From Capnocytophaga sp. oral taxon 338 str. F0234 (GTDB lineage Bacteria; Bacteroidota; Bacteroidia; Flavobacteriales; Flavobacteriaceae): 60,598 nt of DNA. The translations under genes were made by a program, and so were the position numbers. How positions within the stretch are numbered: the stretch's first letter is position 1; each line of letters starts with the position of its first letter. The stretch is taken from positions 1,531,584 to 1,592,181 of the forward strand of contig NZ_GL872413.1 in assembly GCF_000192225.1 (NCBI RefSeq), read 5' to 3'. Positions 17,207 to 26,537 of the stretch are shown here, piece by piece. Below the pieces are notes generated by a model. That model did no database searches, had not been told where the DNA came from, and saw only the letters and a list, made by a program, of their open reading frames with translations.

Positions 17207-18739
17207 ATGGAACAAAAAAAACGTATTCAATCAGCCTTAGTTTCCGTATTCAGTAAAAAGGGATTAGAACCTATCATTCATAAAATGAATGAATTGGGGA
17301 TTACTCTGTATTCCACAGGAGGTACAGAAGCCTTTATCAAATCCTTAAATATCCCTGTCATTCCTGTAGAGAATGTTACTGAGTATCCCTCCATTCTGGG
17401 GGGGAGAGTAAAAACTCTACATCCTAAAATATTTGGAGGTATCCTTAACCGACAAGGAAACCCTACAGACCAAGAACAAATGGAAACCTATAATATCCCT
17501 CAAATAGATTTAGTTATTGTAGATTTATATCCTTTTGAAGAAACAGTTGCTAATGGTGCCTCTGAACAAGATATTATTGAAAAGATAGATATAGGAGGAA
17601 TTTCTCTTATCCGTGCAGCTGCTAAGAACTTCAAGGATACTGTTTGTATTTCTTCTAAAGAGGAATATCCTATTCTGTTACAAATTCTATCCGAAAATAA
17701 TGGAGAAACAAATCTTTCAGAAAGGAAGTCCCTTGCCTTAAAGGCTTTTGCTACTTCATCAAGGTATGATACAGCCATCTTTAACTATTTTAATAGAGAA
17801 TTTTCTATAGAATGCCTACGTATAAGTGAGGACAAAGCACAATCACTTCGTTATGGAGAAAATCCTCACCAAAAAGGAGTATTCTTTGGAGATTTTGAAG
17901 CTCTTTTCACCAAACTACATGGTAAAGAACTCTCCTATAACAACCTATTAGATGTGGATGCAGCAGTAAATTTGATGAACGAATTCATGAATGACTCTCC
18001 TACTTTTGCTATCTTAAAACATAATAACACCTGCGGAATTGCCACTCGCTCTACCCTATTGGATGCTTATAACACTGCACTCTCCTGCGATCCTGTTTCT
18101 GCCTTTGGAGGTATTCTTATTGCTAATCGTCCTATAGACAAAACGACAGCTGAAGCTATCAATCCTCTATTCTGCGAAGTGATAATCGCTCCTGGTTATG
18201 AAAATGAAGCTTTGAAAATCCTTGAAAACAAGAAAAATCGTATTCTTTTGGTACAAAAAGAAACTTTATTGCCACAAATCTCAATTCGTTCTTGCCTAAA
18301 TGGTTATCTATGGCAGGACAAAGATCTAAAGACAGATGCTGTTTCCGACATTTCTTATGTTACTGACCAAAAACCTTCTGCTGAGGACTTAGAAGACTTG
18401 CTTTTTGCTTCCAAAATATGCAAGCATACCAAATCCAATACTATTGTACTGGCTAAGAACAAACAACTCCTTGCCTCTGGAACAGGACAAACAAGCCGTG
18501 TAGATGCCCTTAAGCAAGCTATTGAAAAAGCTAAAGAGTTTAACTTTTCTTTACAAGGAGCTGTTATGGCAAGTGACGCCTTCTTTCCTTTCCCTGATTG
18601 TGTAGAAATTGCTCAGAAAGAAGGCATTAGAAGCGTCATACAACCAGGAGGGTCTATCAAGGACAACCTAAGTATAAAGTACTGCAACGCTCACCAAGTC
18701 GCTATGGTGATGACTGGTATACGTCATTTCAAACACTAA
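17207..18739 (+). CDS. purH: Bifunctional AICAR formyltransferase/IMP cyclohydrolase
   Basis: The product is 510 residues, full length. The N-terminal MGS-like IMP cyclohydrolase domain starts RIQSALVSVFSKKGLEPI and includes STGGTEAF and GGRVKTLHPKIFGGIL. The C-terminal AICAR transformylase domain has SLRYGENPHQKG and the catalytic Lys-His of FAILKHNNTCG. It performs the last two steps of purine synthesis in the cytosol, using 10-formyl-tetrahydrofolate. It has its own promoter and converges on pyrD through a shared hairpin. Confidence 0.97.
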   Translation: MEQKKRIQSALVSVFSKKGLEPIIHKMNELGITLYSTGGTEAFIKSLNIPVIPVENVTEYPSILGGRVKTLHPKIFGGILNRQGNPTDQEQMETYNIPQIDLVIVDLYPFEETVANGASEQDIIEKIDIGGISLIRAAAKNFKDTVCISSKEEYPILLQILSENNGETNLSERKSLALKAFATSSRYDTAIFNYFNREFSIECLRISEDKAQSLRYGENPHQKGVFFGDFEALFTKLHGKELSYNNLLDVDAAVNLMNEFMNDSPTFAILKHNNTCGIATRSTLLDAYNTALSCDPVSAFGGILIANRPIDKTTAEAINPLFCEVIIAPGYENEALKILENKKNRILLVQKETLLPQISIRSCLNGYLWQDKDLKTDAVSDISYVTDQKPSAEDLEDLLFASKICKHTKSNTIVLAKNKQLLASGTGQTSRVDALKQAIEKAKEFNFSLQGAVMASDAFFPFPDCVEIAQKEGIRSVIQPGGSIKDNLSIKYCNAHQVAMVMTGIRHFKH

Positions 18740-18753
18740 TTAAAAGAATAGCA

Positions 18754-18790
18754 AGAAGTGAAGAGTGAACAATCATTCTTCACTTTTCAT
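18754..18790. terminator. Bidirectional terminator of purH and pyrD
   Basis: Arms at 18756-18768 and 18773-18785 pair with one mismatch around a 4-base loop. The hairpin overlaps the last codons of pyrD. Confidence 0.7.
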
Positions 18791-19799
18791 TGAGTATTGC
18801 TTTGTTTATCTTCTTGATAAGAGAAGGACCTTCATAGATGAATCCTGTAAAAATTTGTATCAAAGAAGCTCCAGCGTGAAATTTTCCCAAGGCATCTTGG
18901 GGAGAATGTATGCCACCAACCCCTATGATAGGGAAGCCATGGTTACTCTTCTCGGCTAAGAAGCGTATCACCTCTGTAGCACGCTGGGCTAGCGGTTTGC
19001 CACTTAGACCTCCTGTCTCCACCTGCTTAGGAGAAGTCAGTCCGTTCCTGCTTATAGTAGTATTGGTAGCGATTACCCCTGCTATTTGAGTTTGCTTAAT
19101 TATATCTATAATATCCAATAACTGCTCATCGGTAAGATCTGGAGCTATTTTCAGTAGTATAGGTTTAGATTTAGGAAGTTTCCCATTAGCCTCCTGCAAG
19201 AGGGTTAAGAGTTTTTGAAGAGGCTCTTTTTCTTGAAGAGAACGGAGGTTAGGTGTATTAGGAGAACTAACATTCACTACAAAATAATCCACATAAGGGG
19301 CTAGTTGTCCAAAGCAATACAAATAATCCTCATGTGCCTTCTCATTCTCTGTCCATTTGTTTTTCCCTATATTCCCTCCTATGATAACATGCTTGTTCTT
19401 TTTGAGTCGTGCAGTGATTGCCTCTACCCCATCATTATTAAAGCCCATACGGTTGATAATTCCTTTATCCTCTACCAAACGGAAAAGCCGTTTGGTAGGG
19501 TTTCCTGGTTGGGGCTTGGGGGTTACCGTACCAATTTCTATAAAGCCAAATCCTAAATTAGAAAGTTCTGTATAGAGTTCTGCATTCTTATCCAAGCCTG
19601 CAGCCAATCCTATAGGATTAGGAAACTTTATGCCAAAGACTTCTCGCTCTAATCGCTTATCTCTAAGGAAGTAACGACTCCTAAGCAGATTAGAGATTAA
19701 AGGAATTTTATTAATAAATTTAAGCCAACAAAAAGTAAAACGATGAATTTTTTCAGGATCAAATAAGAATAATAATGGACGAATAAGATACTTATACAT
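18780..19799 (-). CDS. pyrD: Dihydroorotate dehydrogenase (quinone), class 2
   Basis: The product is 339 residues. The N-terminal helical extension ([21 protein letters not shown]) is the membrane and quinone-binding part that marks class 2 enzymes. FMN-barrel motifs include [28 protein letters not shown] with the catalytic Ser, and [14 protein letters not shown] near the phosphate site. It oxidises dihydroorotate to orotate in pyrimidine synthesis, passing electrons to menaquinone. It is monocistronic. Confidence 0.96.
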   Translation of the reverse strand: MYKYLIRPLLFLFDPEKIHRFTFCWLKFINKIPLISNLLRSRYFLRDKRLEREVFGIKFPNPIGLAAGLDKNAELYTELSNLGFGFIEIGTVTPKPQPGNPTKRLFRLVEDKGIINRMGFNNDGVEAITARLKKNKHVIIGGNIGKNKWTENEKAHEDYLYCFGQLAPYVDYFVVNVSSPNTPNLRSLQEKEPLQKLLTLLQEANGKLPKSKPILLKIAPDLTDEQLLDIIDIIKQTQIAGVIATNTTISRNGLTSPKQVETGGLSGKPLAQRATEVIRFLAEKSNHGFPIIGVGGIHSPQDALGKFHAGASLIQIFTGFIYEGPSLIKKINKAILNEK

Positions 19800-19816
19800 G
19801 AATAATTATTTTCTTG

Positions 19817-19824
19817 CAAATATA
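19817..19824 (-). promoter_or_regulatory. -7 promoter box for pyrD
   Basis: TATATTTG on the minus strand, 17 bases before the ATG of pyrD. It implies a very short leader. Confidence 0.6.
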
Positions 19825-19881
19825 CGATATTTAGTTGATTTTTTTGTATGATTTTTTGCCATTTCTTCCATAAAAATAAAT

Positions 19882-19889
19882 TACCTTTG
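19882..19889 (+). promoter_or_regulatory. -7 promoter box for the ZIP transporter
   Basis: TACCTTTG, 37 bases before the ATG at 19927. Confidence 0.65.
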
Positions 19890-19926
19890 CACTCTTGAAA
19901 ACATCACTTATTTTGAGCTATACAGA

Positions 19927-20631
19927 ATGAAAAATTATTTACTTCCTTTTCTCTCCATTATTATAGGAGCTTGCTTCGTCCTATGGGTAAAACCTAATAA
20001 TAAAAATCGTATCAAACTGCTTTTAGCTTTCAGTGGAGCTTTTCTAATGGGAATGACTGTTTTTACACTCATTCCAGAGGTATATCATTCTATAATAGAA
20101 GAATCACATTCCCATATTCAGATAAAGAATATAGGTATCTGGATTATTATAGGAATACTTTTGCAAATTATTTTAGAATTTTTCTCTCATGGTGCGGAAC
20201 ATGGGCATTTTCATTCTCCTGCCAAAGGACTTAGAACACAATTTCCATGGGGTCTTTTTATAAGCTTAAGTATTCATTCTATTTTGGAAGGTTTTCCTTT
20301 ACATGAACACAATAACATGGTATACGGTATTTTTATCCATCATTTACCCATAGCCATGGTACTGACCATTTTCTTTTTAGATTCGGGAATAGGCACTAAA
20401 AAGACATTTATTTTTCTATTTCTTTTTTCTTTGATGACCCCTTTTGGGGCTTTCCTTGTAAATTATGTACCTGAGTTTGTAAAATATCATACACAGATGA
20501 GTGCTATTGTAATAGGAATTTTCTTACATATCTCTTCTGTAATCCTTTTTGAAACTTCAGAAAATCATAAGTTTAATTACCAAAAACTTGGAGTCATTAT
20601 TTTAGGTTTCATATTGGCTTATGGAGTATAA
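19927..20631 (+). CDS. ZIP-family metal transporter
   Basis: The product is 234 residues with about seven to eight transmembrane helices. The loop after helix 3 is His-rich (HGAEHGHFH), and the conserved metal-site helices are HSILEGFPLHEHN and FIHHLPIAMVLT, as in ZIP zinc/iron permeases. It should import a divalent metal, most likely zinc, across the inner membrane. The upstream region shows a -7 box, but I cannot assign a Zur or Fur operator. Confidence 0.87.
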   Translation: MKNYLLPFLSIIIGACFVLWVKPNNKNRIKLLLAFSGAFLMGMTVFTLIPEVYHSIIEESHSHIQIKNIGIWIIIGILLQIILEFFSHGAEHGHFHSPAKGLRTQFPWGLFISLSIHSILEGFPLHEHNNMVYGIFIHHLPIAMVLTIFFLDSGIGTKKTFIFLFLFSLMTPFGAFLVNYVPEFVKYHTQMSAIVIGIFLHISSVILFETSENHKFNYQKLGVIILGFILAYGV

Positions 20632-20635
20632 AAAT

Positions 20636-20667
20636 ATCCAAAGAACCCTTGCAAAAATTCTTTGGAT
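20636..20667. terminator. Hairpin between ZIP gene and immunophilin gene
   Basis: Arms ATCCAAAGAA and TTCTTTGGAT are a perfect 10 bp pair. The T run (ATATTTTTA) lies on the minus-strand side, so it works best as the terminator of the immunophilin operon. Confidence 0.7.
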
Positions 20668-20694
20668 ACTACTACTTAACAAGTTTTACTTTGA

Positions 20695-21645
20695 TTAGGA
20701 TAATACTCTTATAAGCTCTACATCAAATATAAGAGGTGCATTAGGGGGAATTACTCCTCCCGCTCCTTGTGCCCCATAAGCAAGGTCAGAAGGAATTATA
20801 AGACGTGCCTTATCTCCTTCACTTAAGAGAAGAATCCCCTCATCCCATCCTTCAATTACCTGACCTATTCCTACAGTAAAATTAAGTGGCTTCCCTCTGT
20901 ACAAAGAAGAGTCGAAGACTTTTCCATCCAAAAGCATTCCTGTATAATGTACTGCTACATTATCTCCTTTTTTTGCTTTTTTTCCTTTCCCTTTTTCTGT
21001 GATTTTATAAAAGAGCCCTGAAGTAGTTTTTTCAAATCCTTCTGTCATCTGCCTTAGAACTTCTTGTTGTTTACGTTTTTCGGCTTCTATACGAGCTTGC
21101 TTTTCAGCATTAAATTTTTCAAAAGTTTTCAAAGCATCCCATTGTTGAGCCTTCTGTCCTACTCGTATAATTTTCACTGCTTCTATCTTATCATTTTGAG
21201 CAATACTATCTACTACCTCTTGACCTTCTATTACATAGCCAAAAACAGTATGTTTATTATCCAGATGAGGCGTAGGACGGTGTGTGATAAAGAACTGACT
21301 TCCATTGGTATTAGCTCCTGCATTAGCCATAGAGAGAATTCCTGCTCGGTCATGCTTTAGGTCAGGATGAAATTCATCATCAAAACGATATCCTGGTGTT
21401 CCTGCTCCCGTTCCTTGAGGGCATCCTCCTTGAATCATAAAATCAGCTATTACACGATGGAATTTCAATCCATCATAGAAGGGAATCCCTATAGGTTTAG
21501 CGGTATTTTTCATTTTTCCTTCTGCTAAAGCTACAAAATTAGCCACAGTAGCAGGTGTTTTTTCATAAGTGAGGCGAAGAAGAATATCTCCTTTTGCTGT
21601 CTGAATTTGTGCATAAATTCCATCCTCTAACTTTGTTATATCCAT
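20695..21645 (-). CDS. Dual-family peptidyl-prolyl isomerase: cyclophilin plus FKBP
   Basis: The product is 316 residues with no signal peptide. The N-terminal cyclophilin domain (about 10-165) has [13 protein letters not shown] and [17 protein letters not shown] charged helical linker rich in Lys, Glu and Gln (about 175-205) joins it to a C-terminal FKBP domain (about 210-316) with [27 protein letters not shown] and [18 protein letters not shown]. Both active sites look intact. Such dual-family immunophilins are known from flavobacteria and a few other groups. It probably assists cytosolic folding. It starts 11 bases after the TSUP gene on the same strand and is likely co-transcribed with it. 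Confidence 0.93.
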   Translation of the reverse strand: MDITKLEDGIYAQIQTAKGDILLRLTYEKTPATVANFVALAEGKMKNTAKPIGIPFYDGLKFHRVIADFMIQGGCPQGTGAGTPGYRFDDEFHPDLKHDRAGILSMANAGANTNGSQFFITHRPTPHLDNKHTVFGYVIEGQEVVDSIAQNDKIEAVKIIRVGQKAQQWDALKTFEKFNAEKQARIEAEKRKQQEVLRQMTEGFEKTTSGLFYKITEKGKGKKAKKGDNVAVHYTGMLLDGKVFDSSLYRGKPLNFTVGIGQVIEGWDEGILLLSEGDKARLIIPSDLAYGAQGAGGVIPPNAPLIFDVELIRVLS

Positions 21646-21656
21646 AAAATTAAATA

Positions 21657-22589
21657 TTAAAAAATAGCTTTATAAATAGTAGTGAATCCCATTATAATAA
21701 TAAGAAATCCTATGATAAAGAATATCTTTCTCGGAGGAAGTTTAGAAGTAACTAAAGCAGAAATAGGTGCTGTAACTACTCCTCCTATAATGAGTCCTAA
21801 AGCAATGCGCCAATTAATAGCCTCAGGTACTGTAATAAAAATAATTGTACTAACTACAGTAATAGCAAAATTAGTAAAAGTAGAGACTCCTATCACATAT
21901 CGTGGAGTATGACCATTTTTGATAAAGGAACTGGTAACCAAAGGTCCCCATCCTCCTCCTGTAAAAGCATCCACAAAACCTGCAAAGAGCCCCAGAGGAA
22001 TGGTCTTTACCTCTTTATTCTCTACCTTTCCACGAAAACCATTACGTAAAATTTTAAATCCCAGAACAATGGTATACATCGCAATAAAAGGTTTTGTAAG
22101 TTTAGCCAATCCATTACCTTCATTTCCCAAATAAAGTAATAACAAAGCTCCTATCACAGTTCCTATAATAGCGGGAATAAGCAATCGTTTAATGAGTTCC
22201 TTATCCATGTTCTTAAGCTTAAAATGACTGATACTCCCCGCTGCTGCCGTAACCGTTTCAGATGCATGAATACTACCGCTAATAGCACGAGGATCTACAT
22301 TCATTATCAGTAATATAGTGGCACAAATGACTCCATATCCCATCCCCATAGAGCCTGCAATGATCTCTGCCCCACAACCTGCCAATATCATCCAATAGAA
22401 CAAGTAATTCTCTTGAGCCAAAGTATTTTTTAACGATATCAGAGATTCTGTAGAATAAATGATACAAAGAGTGATTCCTATTAAAAGAAAAAAAATAAAA
22501 AACAAAAGTAACCTATTCCTTTTTTGTCTTTTAAGCAATTGTGCTTGCACTATAGGAGGGTTATTTTCGTTTTCTTTAAAACTCTTCAT
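21657..22589 (-). CDS. TSUP-family permease (TauE/SafE)
   Basis: The product is 310 residues. After a polar N-terminal tail come about eight to nine transmembrane helices in two similar halves. [24 protein letters not shown] and [22 protein letters not shown] are the paired conserved segments of the TauE/SafE (TSUP) family, which exports sulfite, sulfoacetate or related anions. The actual substrate is not evident. It is first in a two-gene operon with the immunophilin. Confidence 0.88.
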   Translation of the reverse strand: MKSFKENENNPPIVQAQLLKRQKRNRLLLFFIFFLLIGITLCIIYSTESLISLKNTLAQENYLFYWMILAGCGAEIIAGSMGMGYGVICATILLIMNVDPRAISGSIHASETVTAAAGSISHFKLKNMDKELIKRLLIPAIIGTVIGALLLLYLGNEGNGLAKLTKPFIAMYTIVLGFKILRNGFRGKVENKEVKTIPLGLFAGFVDAFTGGGWGPLVTSSFIKNGHTPRYVIGVSTFTNFAITVVSTIIFITVPEAINWRIALGLIIGGVVTAPISALVTSKLPPRKIFFIIGFLIIIMGFTTIYKAIF

Positions 22590-22626
22590 TAGTAATTATT
22601 ATATTTTGTGTTACAATATCAAAGGG

Positions 22627-22634
22627 CAAAGATA
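22627..22634 (-). promoter_or_regulatory. -7 promoter box for the TSUP-immunophilin operon
   Basis: TATCTTTG on the minus strand, 37 bases before the TSUP gene start. Confidence 0.65.
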
Positions 22635-22727
22635 TAACTTTTTTTTCTATTAACCATTTTTCTATGAAGTTCTTTTTATAATTGAAAAATAAAATTACCC
22701 TCTCTTTTCTAATTCAAAAAAAATACG

Positions 22728-22735
22728 TAATTTTG
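22728..22735 (+). promoter_or_regulatory. -7 promoter box for phoH
   Basis: TAATTTTG, only 14 bases before the TTG start codon of phoH. The predicted leader is under 10 bases. Confidence 0.5.
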
Positions 22736-22749
22736 ACAAAAAATAAGAT

Positions 22750-23703
22750 TTGAATCAAAGAACTATCCTATTAGAAGTAAACCCGCAAGCTTTCTTCGGA
22801 GAACAGAACAGTACTATTGACCTCTTAAAAAGTTACTTTCCTAAAGTGAAGATAGTGGCAAGAGGTAATGAAATTCATGCTTTTGGAGAGGAATCACTCC
22901 TTGATGAATTTGAAAAACGCTTAGAGCAACTCATCTTACATTTTGAGAAATATAATCATCTGGACAGAAATACTATTGAACGTATCCTAACTTCTGACAA
23001 TAGCATACTACTCCCTTCCACACTCTTAGATAGAGATTTTATTGTACATGGAGTAAAAGGGAAGATCATTCGTGCACAGACCCCCAACCAACAAAAGTTA
23101 TTAGACCTAATTGGCAAAAATGATATGGTTTTTGCTATAGGTCCTGCTGGAACAGGGAAAACTTACACAAGTGTAGCTTTGGCTGTGAGAGCCTTAAAGA
23201 ACAAACAAGTAAAACGCATTATTCTAACTCGTCCTGCGGTAGAAGCAGGTGAAAATTTAGGCTTTCTTCCAGGTGATTTAAAAGAAAAATTAGACCCTTA
23301 CATGCAACCACTCTATGATGCTTTGTTGGACATGATTCCTTTTGACAAACTCAATTCTTTCATAGAGAATGGAACTATTCAGATTGCCCCCTTAGCTTTT
23401 ATGCGAGGACGAACCTTGGATAATGCCTTTGTCATTTTAGATGAAGCTCAAAATACTACCTATGTGCAAATGAAGATGTTTCTTACCCGTATGGGAAAAA
23501 ATGCTAAATTCATTATTACGGGAGATCCTGGACAAATAGACCTCCCCAAAAAAGTATCCAGTGGGCTTATTGAAGCACTACACATTATAAAAGAAATCAA
23601 AGGTATTGGAACTCTTTGGTTAGATGATAAAGATGTAGTAAGACACCCTTTAGTAAAAGAAATTATCAATGCTTATACCCGCGCTGAGCAGGAAGAAGAC
23701 TAA
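22750..23703 (+). CDS. phoH: PhoH-family ATPase
   Basis: The product is 317 residues. A short N-terminal KH-like segment precedes the P-loop NTPase domain: Walker A FAIGPAGTGKTYTS (about 131-144), the RPAVEAGENLGFLPGD motif, Walker B FVILDEAQNTT and the FIITGDPGQIDLP sensor region. PhoH/YbeZ proteins act in RNA and ribosome-associated processes with YbeY; the exact role here is inferred. The start codon is TTG; homologues begin at this point, and no ATG lies upstream. The stop overlaps the tadA 3' end by 4 bases in convergent orientation. Confidence 0.92.
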   Translation: MNQRTILLEVNPQAFFGEQNSTIDLLKSYFPKVKIVARGNEIHAFGEESLLDEFEKRLEQLILHFEKYNHLDRNTIERILTSDNSILLPSTLLDRDFIVHGVKGKIIRAQTPNQQKLLDLIGKNDMVFAIGPAGTGKTYTSVALAVRALKNKQVKRIILTRPAVEAGENLGFLPGDLKEKLDPYMQPLYDALLDMIPFDKLNSFIENGTIQIAPLAFMRGRTLDNAFVILDEAQNTTYVQMKMFLTRMGKNAKFIITGDPGQIDLPKKVSSGLIEALHIIKEIKGIGTLWLDDKDVVRHPLVKEIINAYTRAEQEED

Positions 23704-24137
23704 AAATTCCTCTTTTGTTGGAAGAATTTTTTAAGTAATTGACTACTTTCTTTCTCTAAGATACCATGAATAACTTCTGTCTTAGGATGTAGAAGATTTC
23801 CATAGAGATGATAACCACGCCTTTCATCTGTTGATGCATAAACTATTTTGCCTATCTGACTCCAATAAAGAGCCCCAGCACACATTACACAAGGTTCTAG
23901 AGTAACATACAATGTGCAATTAGTTAGATACTTACCTCCCATATATTCACTGGCAGAAGTAATGGCTTGAATCTCTGCATGAGCTGTAACATCACCCAAT
24001 CTTTCAGTAAGATTATGAGTTTTAGCTATGATAATTTCATTTATAGTAATAATAGCTCCTACAGGAACCTCTCCTTGCTCAAAAGCTATCTCAGCTTCTT
24101 GTAGTGCCTTTTGCATAAAATAAGTATCAGATAACAT
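23700..24137 (-). CDS. tadA: tRNA adenosine(34) deaminase TadA
   Basis: The product is 145 residues. Zinc-site residues are His53 and Glu55 in TAHAEIQAI, and Cys83 and Cys86 in EPCVMCAGAL. The family signature VPVGAIIT and the C-terminal helix (QLLKKFFQQKRN) are present. It converts A34 to inosine in tRNA-Arg(ACG). The frame extends four codons upstream to 24149, but Met at 24137 (MLSDTYFM) is favoured by the -7 box at 24157. A generic nucleoside deaminase cannot be fully excluded. Confidence 0.9.
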   Translation of the reverse strand: MLSDTYFMQKALQEAEIAFEQGEVPVGAIITINEIIIAKTHNLTERLGDVTAHAEIQAITSASEYMGGKYLTNCTLYVTLEPCVMCAGALYWSQIGKIVYASTDERRGYHLYGNLLHPKTEVIHGILEKESSQLLKKFFQQKRNF

Positions 24138-24156
24138 ATAAAAAAACAAACTATTA

Positions 24157-24164
24157 CAAAAATA
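24157..24164 (-). promoter_or_regulatory. -7 promoter box for tadA
   Basis: TATTTTTG on the minus strand, 19 bases before the tadA start. No matching box is seen for the divergent yraN. Confidence 0.5.
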
Positions 24165-24169
24165 ATTTT

Positions 24170-24529
24170 ATGGCTGAACATAATGACTTTGGTAAAGAAT
24201 CCGAAGAAGAAGCTGTCCTTTATTTAGAGAATTTAGGATATGAAATTCTAGTGCGTAACTTCTATTGGCAGAGTGCAGAAATTGACATTATTGCTAAGTA
24301 TAATAACATACTAATCATCGTTGAAGTAAAATCAAGAAGATCAGCTTATTACGGAGAGCCCTATTCTTTTGTAAATCCTCAAAAAATGAAACTATTAGCT
24401 AAAGCAACTAATCATTATATCAATATCAATAATTTAGATATGGAAGTACGTTTTGATATTATTTCTATTATAAAAAATAATACAGAACACCACCTAGAGC
24501 ATATAGAAGATGCCTTCTATCCTTTCTAA
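24170..24529 (+). CDS. YraN family (UPF0102) nuclease-fold protein
   Basis: The product is 119 residues, the usual length. It carries the restriction-endonuclease-like core: Glu13-14 in the first helix, then AEIDIIAKYNNILIIVEVKSR with Asp39, Glu52 and Lys54 forming the D-ExK triad. The biochemical role is not established; a link to DNA processing is inferred from the fold. It is divergent from tadA, with 32 bases between them. Confidence 0.9.
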   Translation: MAEHNDFGKESEEEAVLYLENLGYEILVRNFYWQSAEIDIIAKYNNILIIVEVKSRRSAYYGEPYSFVNPQKMKLLAKATNHYININNLDMEVRFDIISIIKNNTEHHLEHIEDAFYPF

Positions 24530-24544
24530 AAATTAGTTCACAGC

Positions 24545-24572
24545 AAAAAAGACTACTTAGGTAGTCTTTTAT
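24545..24572. terminator. Bidirectional terminator of yraN and hemD
   Basis: Perfect hairpin with arms AAAAGACTAC and GTAGTCTTTT around a 4-base loop, between convergent genes. Confidence 0.88.
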
Positions 24573-24577
24573 ATCCA

Positions 24578-25321
24578 TTATCTTTTGTTCGTTTTCTCTA
24601 AGTATTTCTCTAAAGCCATTGTCATGGAAGGAGTTTCTGGAAGAGGTGCTTGGATATCTATTCTCAGTCCAGCTTCTTCAGCTGTTTTAAGAGTAGAAGC
24701 TCCAAAAACAGCTATACGAGTAGTTCCTTGTTTAAAATCAGAAAAATTTTTGAAAAGAGACTCTACTCCTGCAGGACTAAAGAAAGCTATTACATCATAT
24801 TTTACATCTTTCAAATCTGTAATATCAGCATGAGCAGTTCTGAATAGGATACCTCTTTTCCACTCTATTTTTAAATCATTTAATGATTTTTCTATTGTAG
24901 GGCTTAATACTTCTGAAGTAGGGAAAAAGAACTTTTCTTCTTTATGTTTTTTCAAAAATGGTATAAGATCTGCAAAATCTTTTTTTCCTACATAAATCTT
25001 TCTTTTTCTGTAAGTTATATATTTTTGTAAATAAAAGGCTACTGCTTCAGAAAGACAAAAGTAACGCATCATATCAGGAACTTTAAATCTCATTTCTTCT
25101 GCCACTCGAAAAAAATGGTCTACGGCATTCCTACTAGTAAGAATAATAGCTGTATGATTCTGAAGTTCAATCTTTTGAGTTCTCAAATCCTTTCCAGTCA
25201 CTCCTTGTACTTCTGTAAAAGGACGGAAATCTATTTTTACTTTATATTTTTCTATAATCTGGTGATATGGTGAATTCTCTGACTGCTCTGGTTGGGAGAC
25301 CAAGATTGTTTTCACTTTCAT
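24578..25321 (-). CDS. hemD: Uroporphyrinogen-III synthase
   Basis: The product is 247 residues with the two-lobed HemD layout: VKTILVSQPEQSENSPY at the start, AIILTSRNAVDHFF in lobe 1, FFPTSEVLSPTIEKSL and VIAFFSPAGVESLFKNF in lobe 2, and RIAVFGASTLKTAEEAGL near the end. The sequence is poorly conserved across bacteria, but these landmarks fit. It closes hydroxymethylbilane to uroporphyrinogen III in tetrapyrrole synthesis. It is last in the order DUF4296-DUF4271-hemD. Confidence 0.9.
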   Translation of the reverse strand: MKVKTILVSQPEQSENSPYHQIIEKYKVKIDFRPFTEVQGVTGKDLRTQKIELQNHTAIILTSRNAVDHFFRVAEEMRFKVPDMMRYFCLSEAVAFYLQKYITYRKRKIYVGKKDFADLIPFLKKHKEEKFFFPTSEVLSPTIEKSLNDLKIEWKRGILFRTAHADITDLKDVKYDVIAFFSPAGVESLFKNFSDFKQGTTRIAVFGASTLKTAEEAGLRIDIQAPLPETPSMTMALEKYLEKTNKR

Positions 25322-25324
25322 AAT

Positions 25325-25996
25325 TTAACTTATTGATGAGGAATTAATTATCCAATGTTTAATAAAAATATAGGGTACTATTTCTACGGTGCAAAGATAC
25401 AAAATAAAATAATACCAGTAATGTCTTATTTCATTTTTGTACAACTTTACAAATGAAACTAATCCAAGTATCTGTATATATAAAAATGTAATCAATGAAA
25501 ATCCTAGTAAATATATGTTATTATTCATCCCATAAATATCGAAAAAAAGAAGAAAGACCAATATAAAAGAAGCATAATTAGAATAACTTAAGCGAATGAA
25601 AAGATATGACCTGGAAAACAGATCAAAATCAAATACATAACTTATAAAACGTTGAAAAGTAATTTTCAATAAAAGAAAAGCAGCTACCCCTACCATAATA
25701 ATATAAGGAAGAGGAATTGAATAAAAAGAAAAATCTATAAGAAAATATCTCATTAATAACCAAATGGTAATACTAAGGACTAACCACTGTATCCCTAATA
25801 ACGAAGAGGTAAAGAGTACATTTGTCTTCTCTTTTTTGTTAAATATGATAATATATTTATTATTAAAAAGTAAATTCAAAAATTCTCTAAAACGAAAGGA
25901 GTGATATGTTTTTATAAAAGCTATAATTGCTAAAATAGCTATAAAAACAAAAGAAATCCAATCAATATTATTAGAAACAACAGGAGTCCATTTCAT
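25325..25996 (-). CDS. DUF4271 integral membrane protein
   Basis: The product is 223 residues with about six transmembrane helices. Conserved-looking polar residues sit at helix ends (FDFDLFSRSY, YKNEIRHYWYYFILYLCTVEIVPY). It matches the DUF4271 family, which in Bacteroidota typically lies directly upstream of hemD, as here (3-base gap). The function is unknown. The constant link to hemD suggests a role tied to heme or the membrane respiratory system, but that is inference. Confidence 0.82.
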   Translation of the reverse strand: MKWTPVVSNNIDWISFVFIAILAIIAFIKTYHSFRFREFLNLLFNNKYIIIFNKKEKTNVLFTSSLLGIQWLVLSITIWLLMRYFLIDFSFYSIPLPYIIMVGVAAFLLLKITFQRFISYVFDFDLFSRSYLFIRLSYSNYASFILVFLLFFDIYGMNNNIYLLGFSLITFLYIQILGLVSFVKLYKNEIRHYWYYFILYLCTVEIVPYIFIKHWIINSSSIS

Positions 25997-26015
25997 AAAT
26001 TAATTCTTTAAATAT

Positions 26016-26405
26016 TTACTTTTCTATTATTTTCAAACTATCTGATGAAGACTCTTTTACAGGGACATTAGGAATATTCTCTTTTCGCAGCAAACTATCT
26101 TCCTTTTCCAAGCGAATATTCACACGGGAGAGTATTTCCTTACATTTTTGAGGATTTGAAGTGTAAAAAGATATATTCTGTGCCAATTGTAAACTATCAA
26201 CTCCATATTTCTTATAAATGATATTGGAGATACTCACTCCCTGTTCATCATAGAGCTTTGGGTCAACACTTTTTGAGGCATTTAATAGGACTAAATCATA
26301 AAAGATGGACTCCATTTGTTCTTCTGACAATTTTTTTGAGGGAGGAGAAATAAGTTGGGAACAAGCTATTAAGCTTAAAAATAAAAGGTTATAAAAGTAT
26401 TTCAC
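26016..26405 (-). CDS. DUF4296 lipoprotein
   Basis: The product is 129 residues. The lipoprotein signal ends at SLIACSQ (Cys15). The mature part is helical (LSEEQMESIFYDLVLLNASKS...YKKYGVDSLQLAQNISFYTSNPQKCKEILSRV) and matches DUF4296, a Bacteroidota-specific family of unknown function. The phrase 'YKKYGVDSLQ' is a recurring family feature. It heads the operon with DUF4271 and hemD and starts 21 bases after a -7 box. Confidence 0.8.
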   Translation of the reverse strand: MKYFYNLLFLSLIACSQLISPPSKKLSEEQMESIFYDLVLLNASKSVDPKLYDEQGVSISNIIYKKYGVDSLQLAQNISFYTSNPQKCKEILSRVNIRLEKEDSLLRKENIPNVPVKESSSDSLKIIEK

Positions 26406-26425
26406 ACTTATAAATTATTATGGTA

Positions 26426-26433
26426 CAAAAGTA
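26426..26433 (-). promoter_or_regulatory. -7 promoter box for the DUF4296-DUF4271-hemD operon
   Basis: TACTTTTG on the minus strand, 20 bases before the DUF4296 ATG. Confidence 0.65.
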
Positions 26434-26485
26434 CAACATTTTTTAAAATAGGCAAAGATAATTCCTAATCAAATTTCTATAAAAT

Positions 26486-26516
26486 AGAAGAGCTAAAGAA
26501 AATCCTTAGCTCTTTT
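26486..26516 (-). terminator. Terminator of rny
   Basis: Perfect arms AAGAGCTAA and TTAGCTCTT around a 9-base loop, 22 bases past the rny stop, with a T-rich stretch on the minus-strand side. Confidence 0.75.
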
Positions 26517-26537
26517 CTCTATTACCATTTATAAAAT

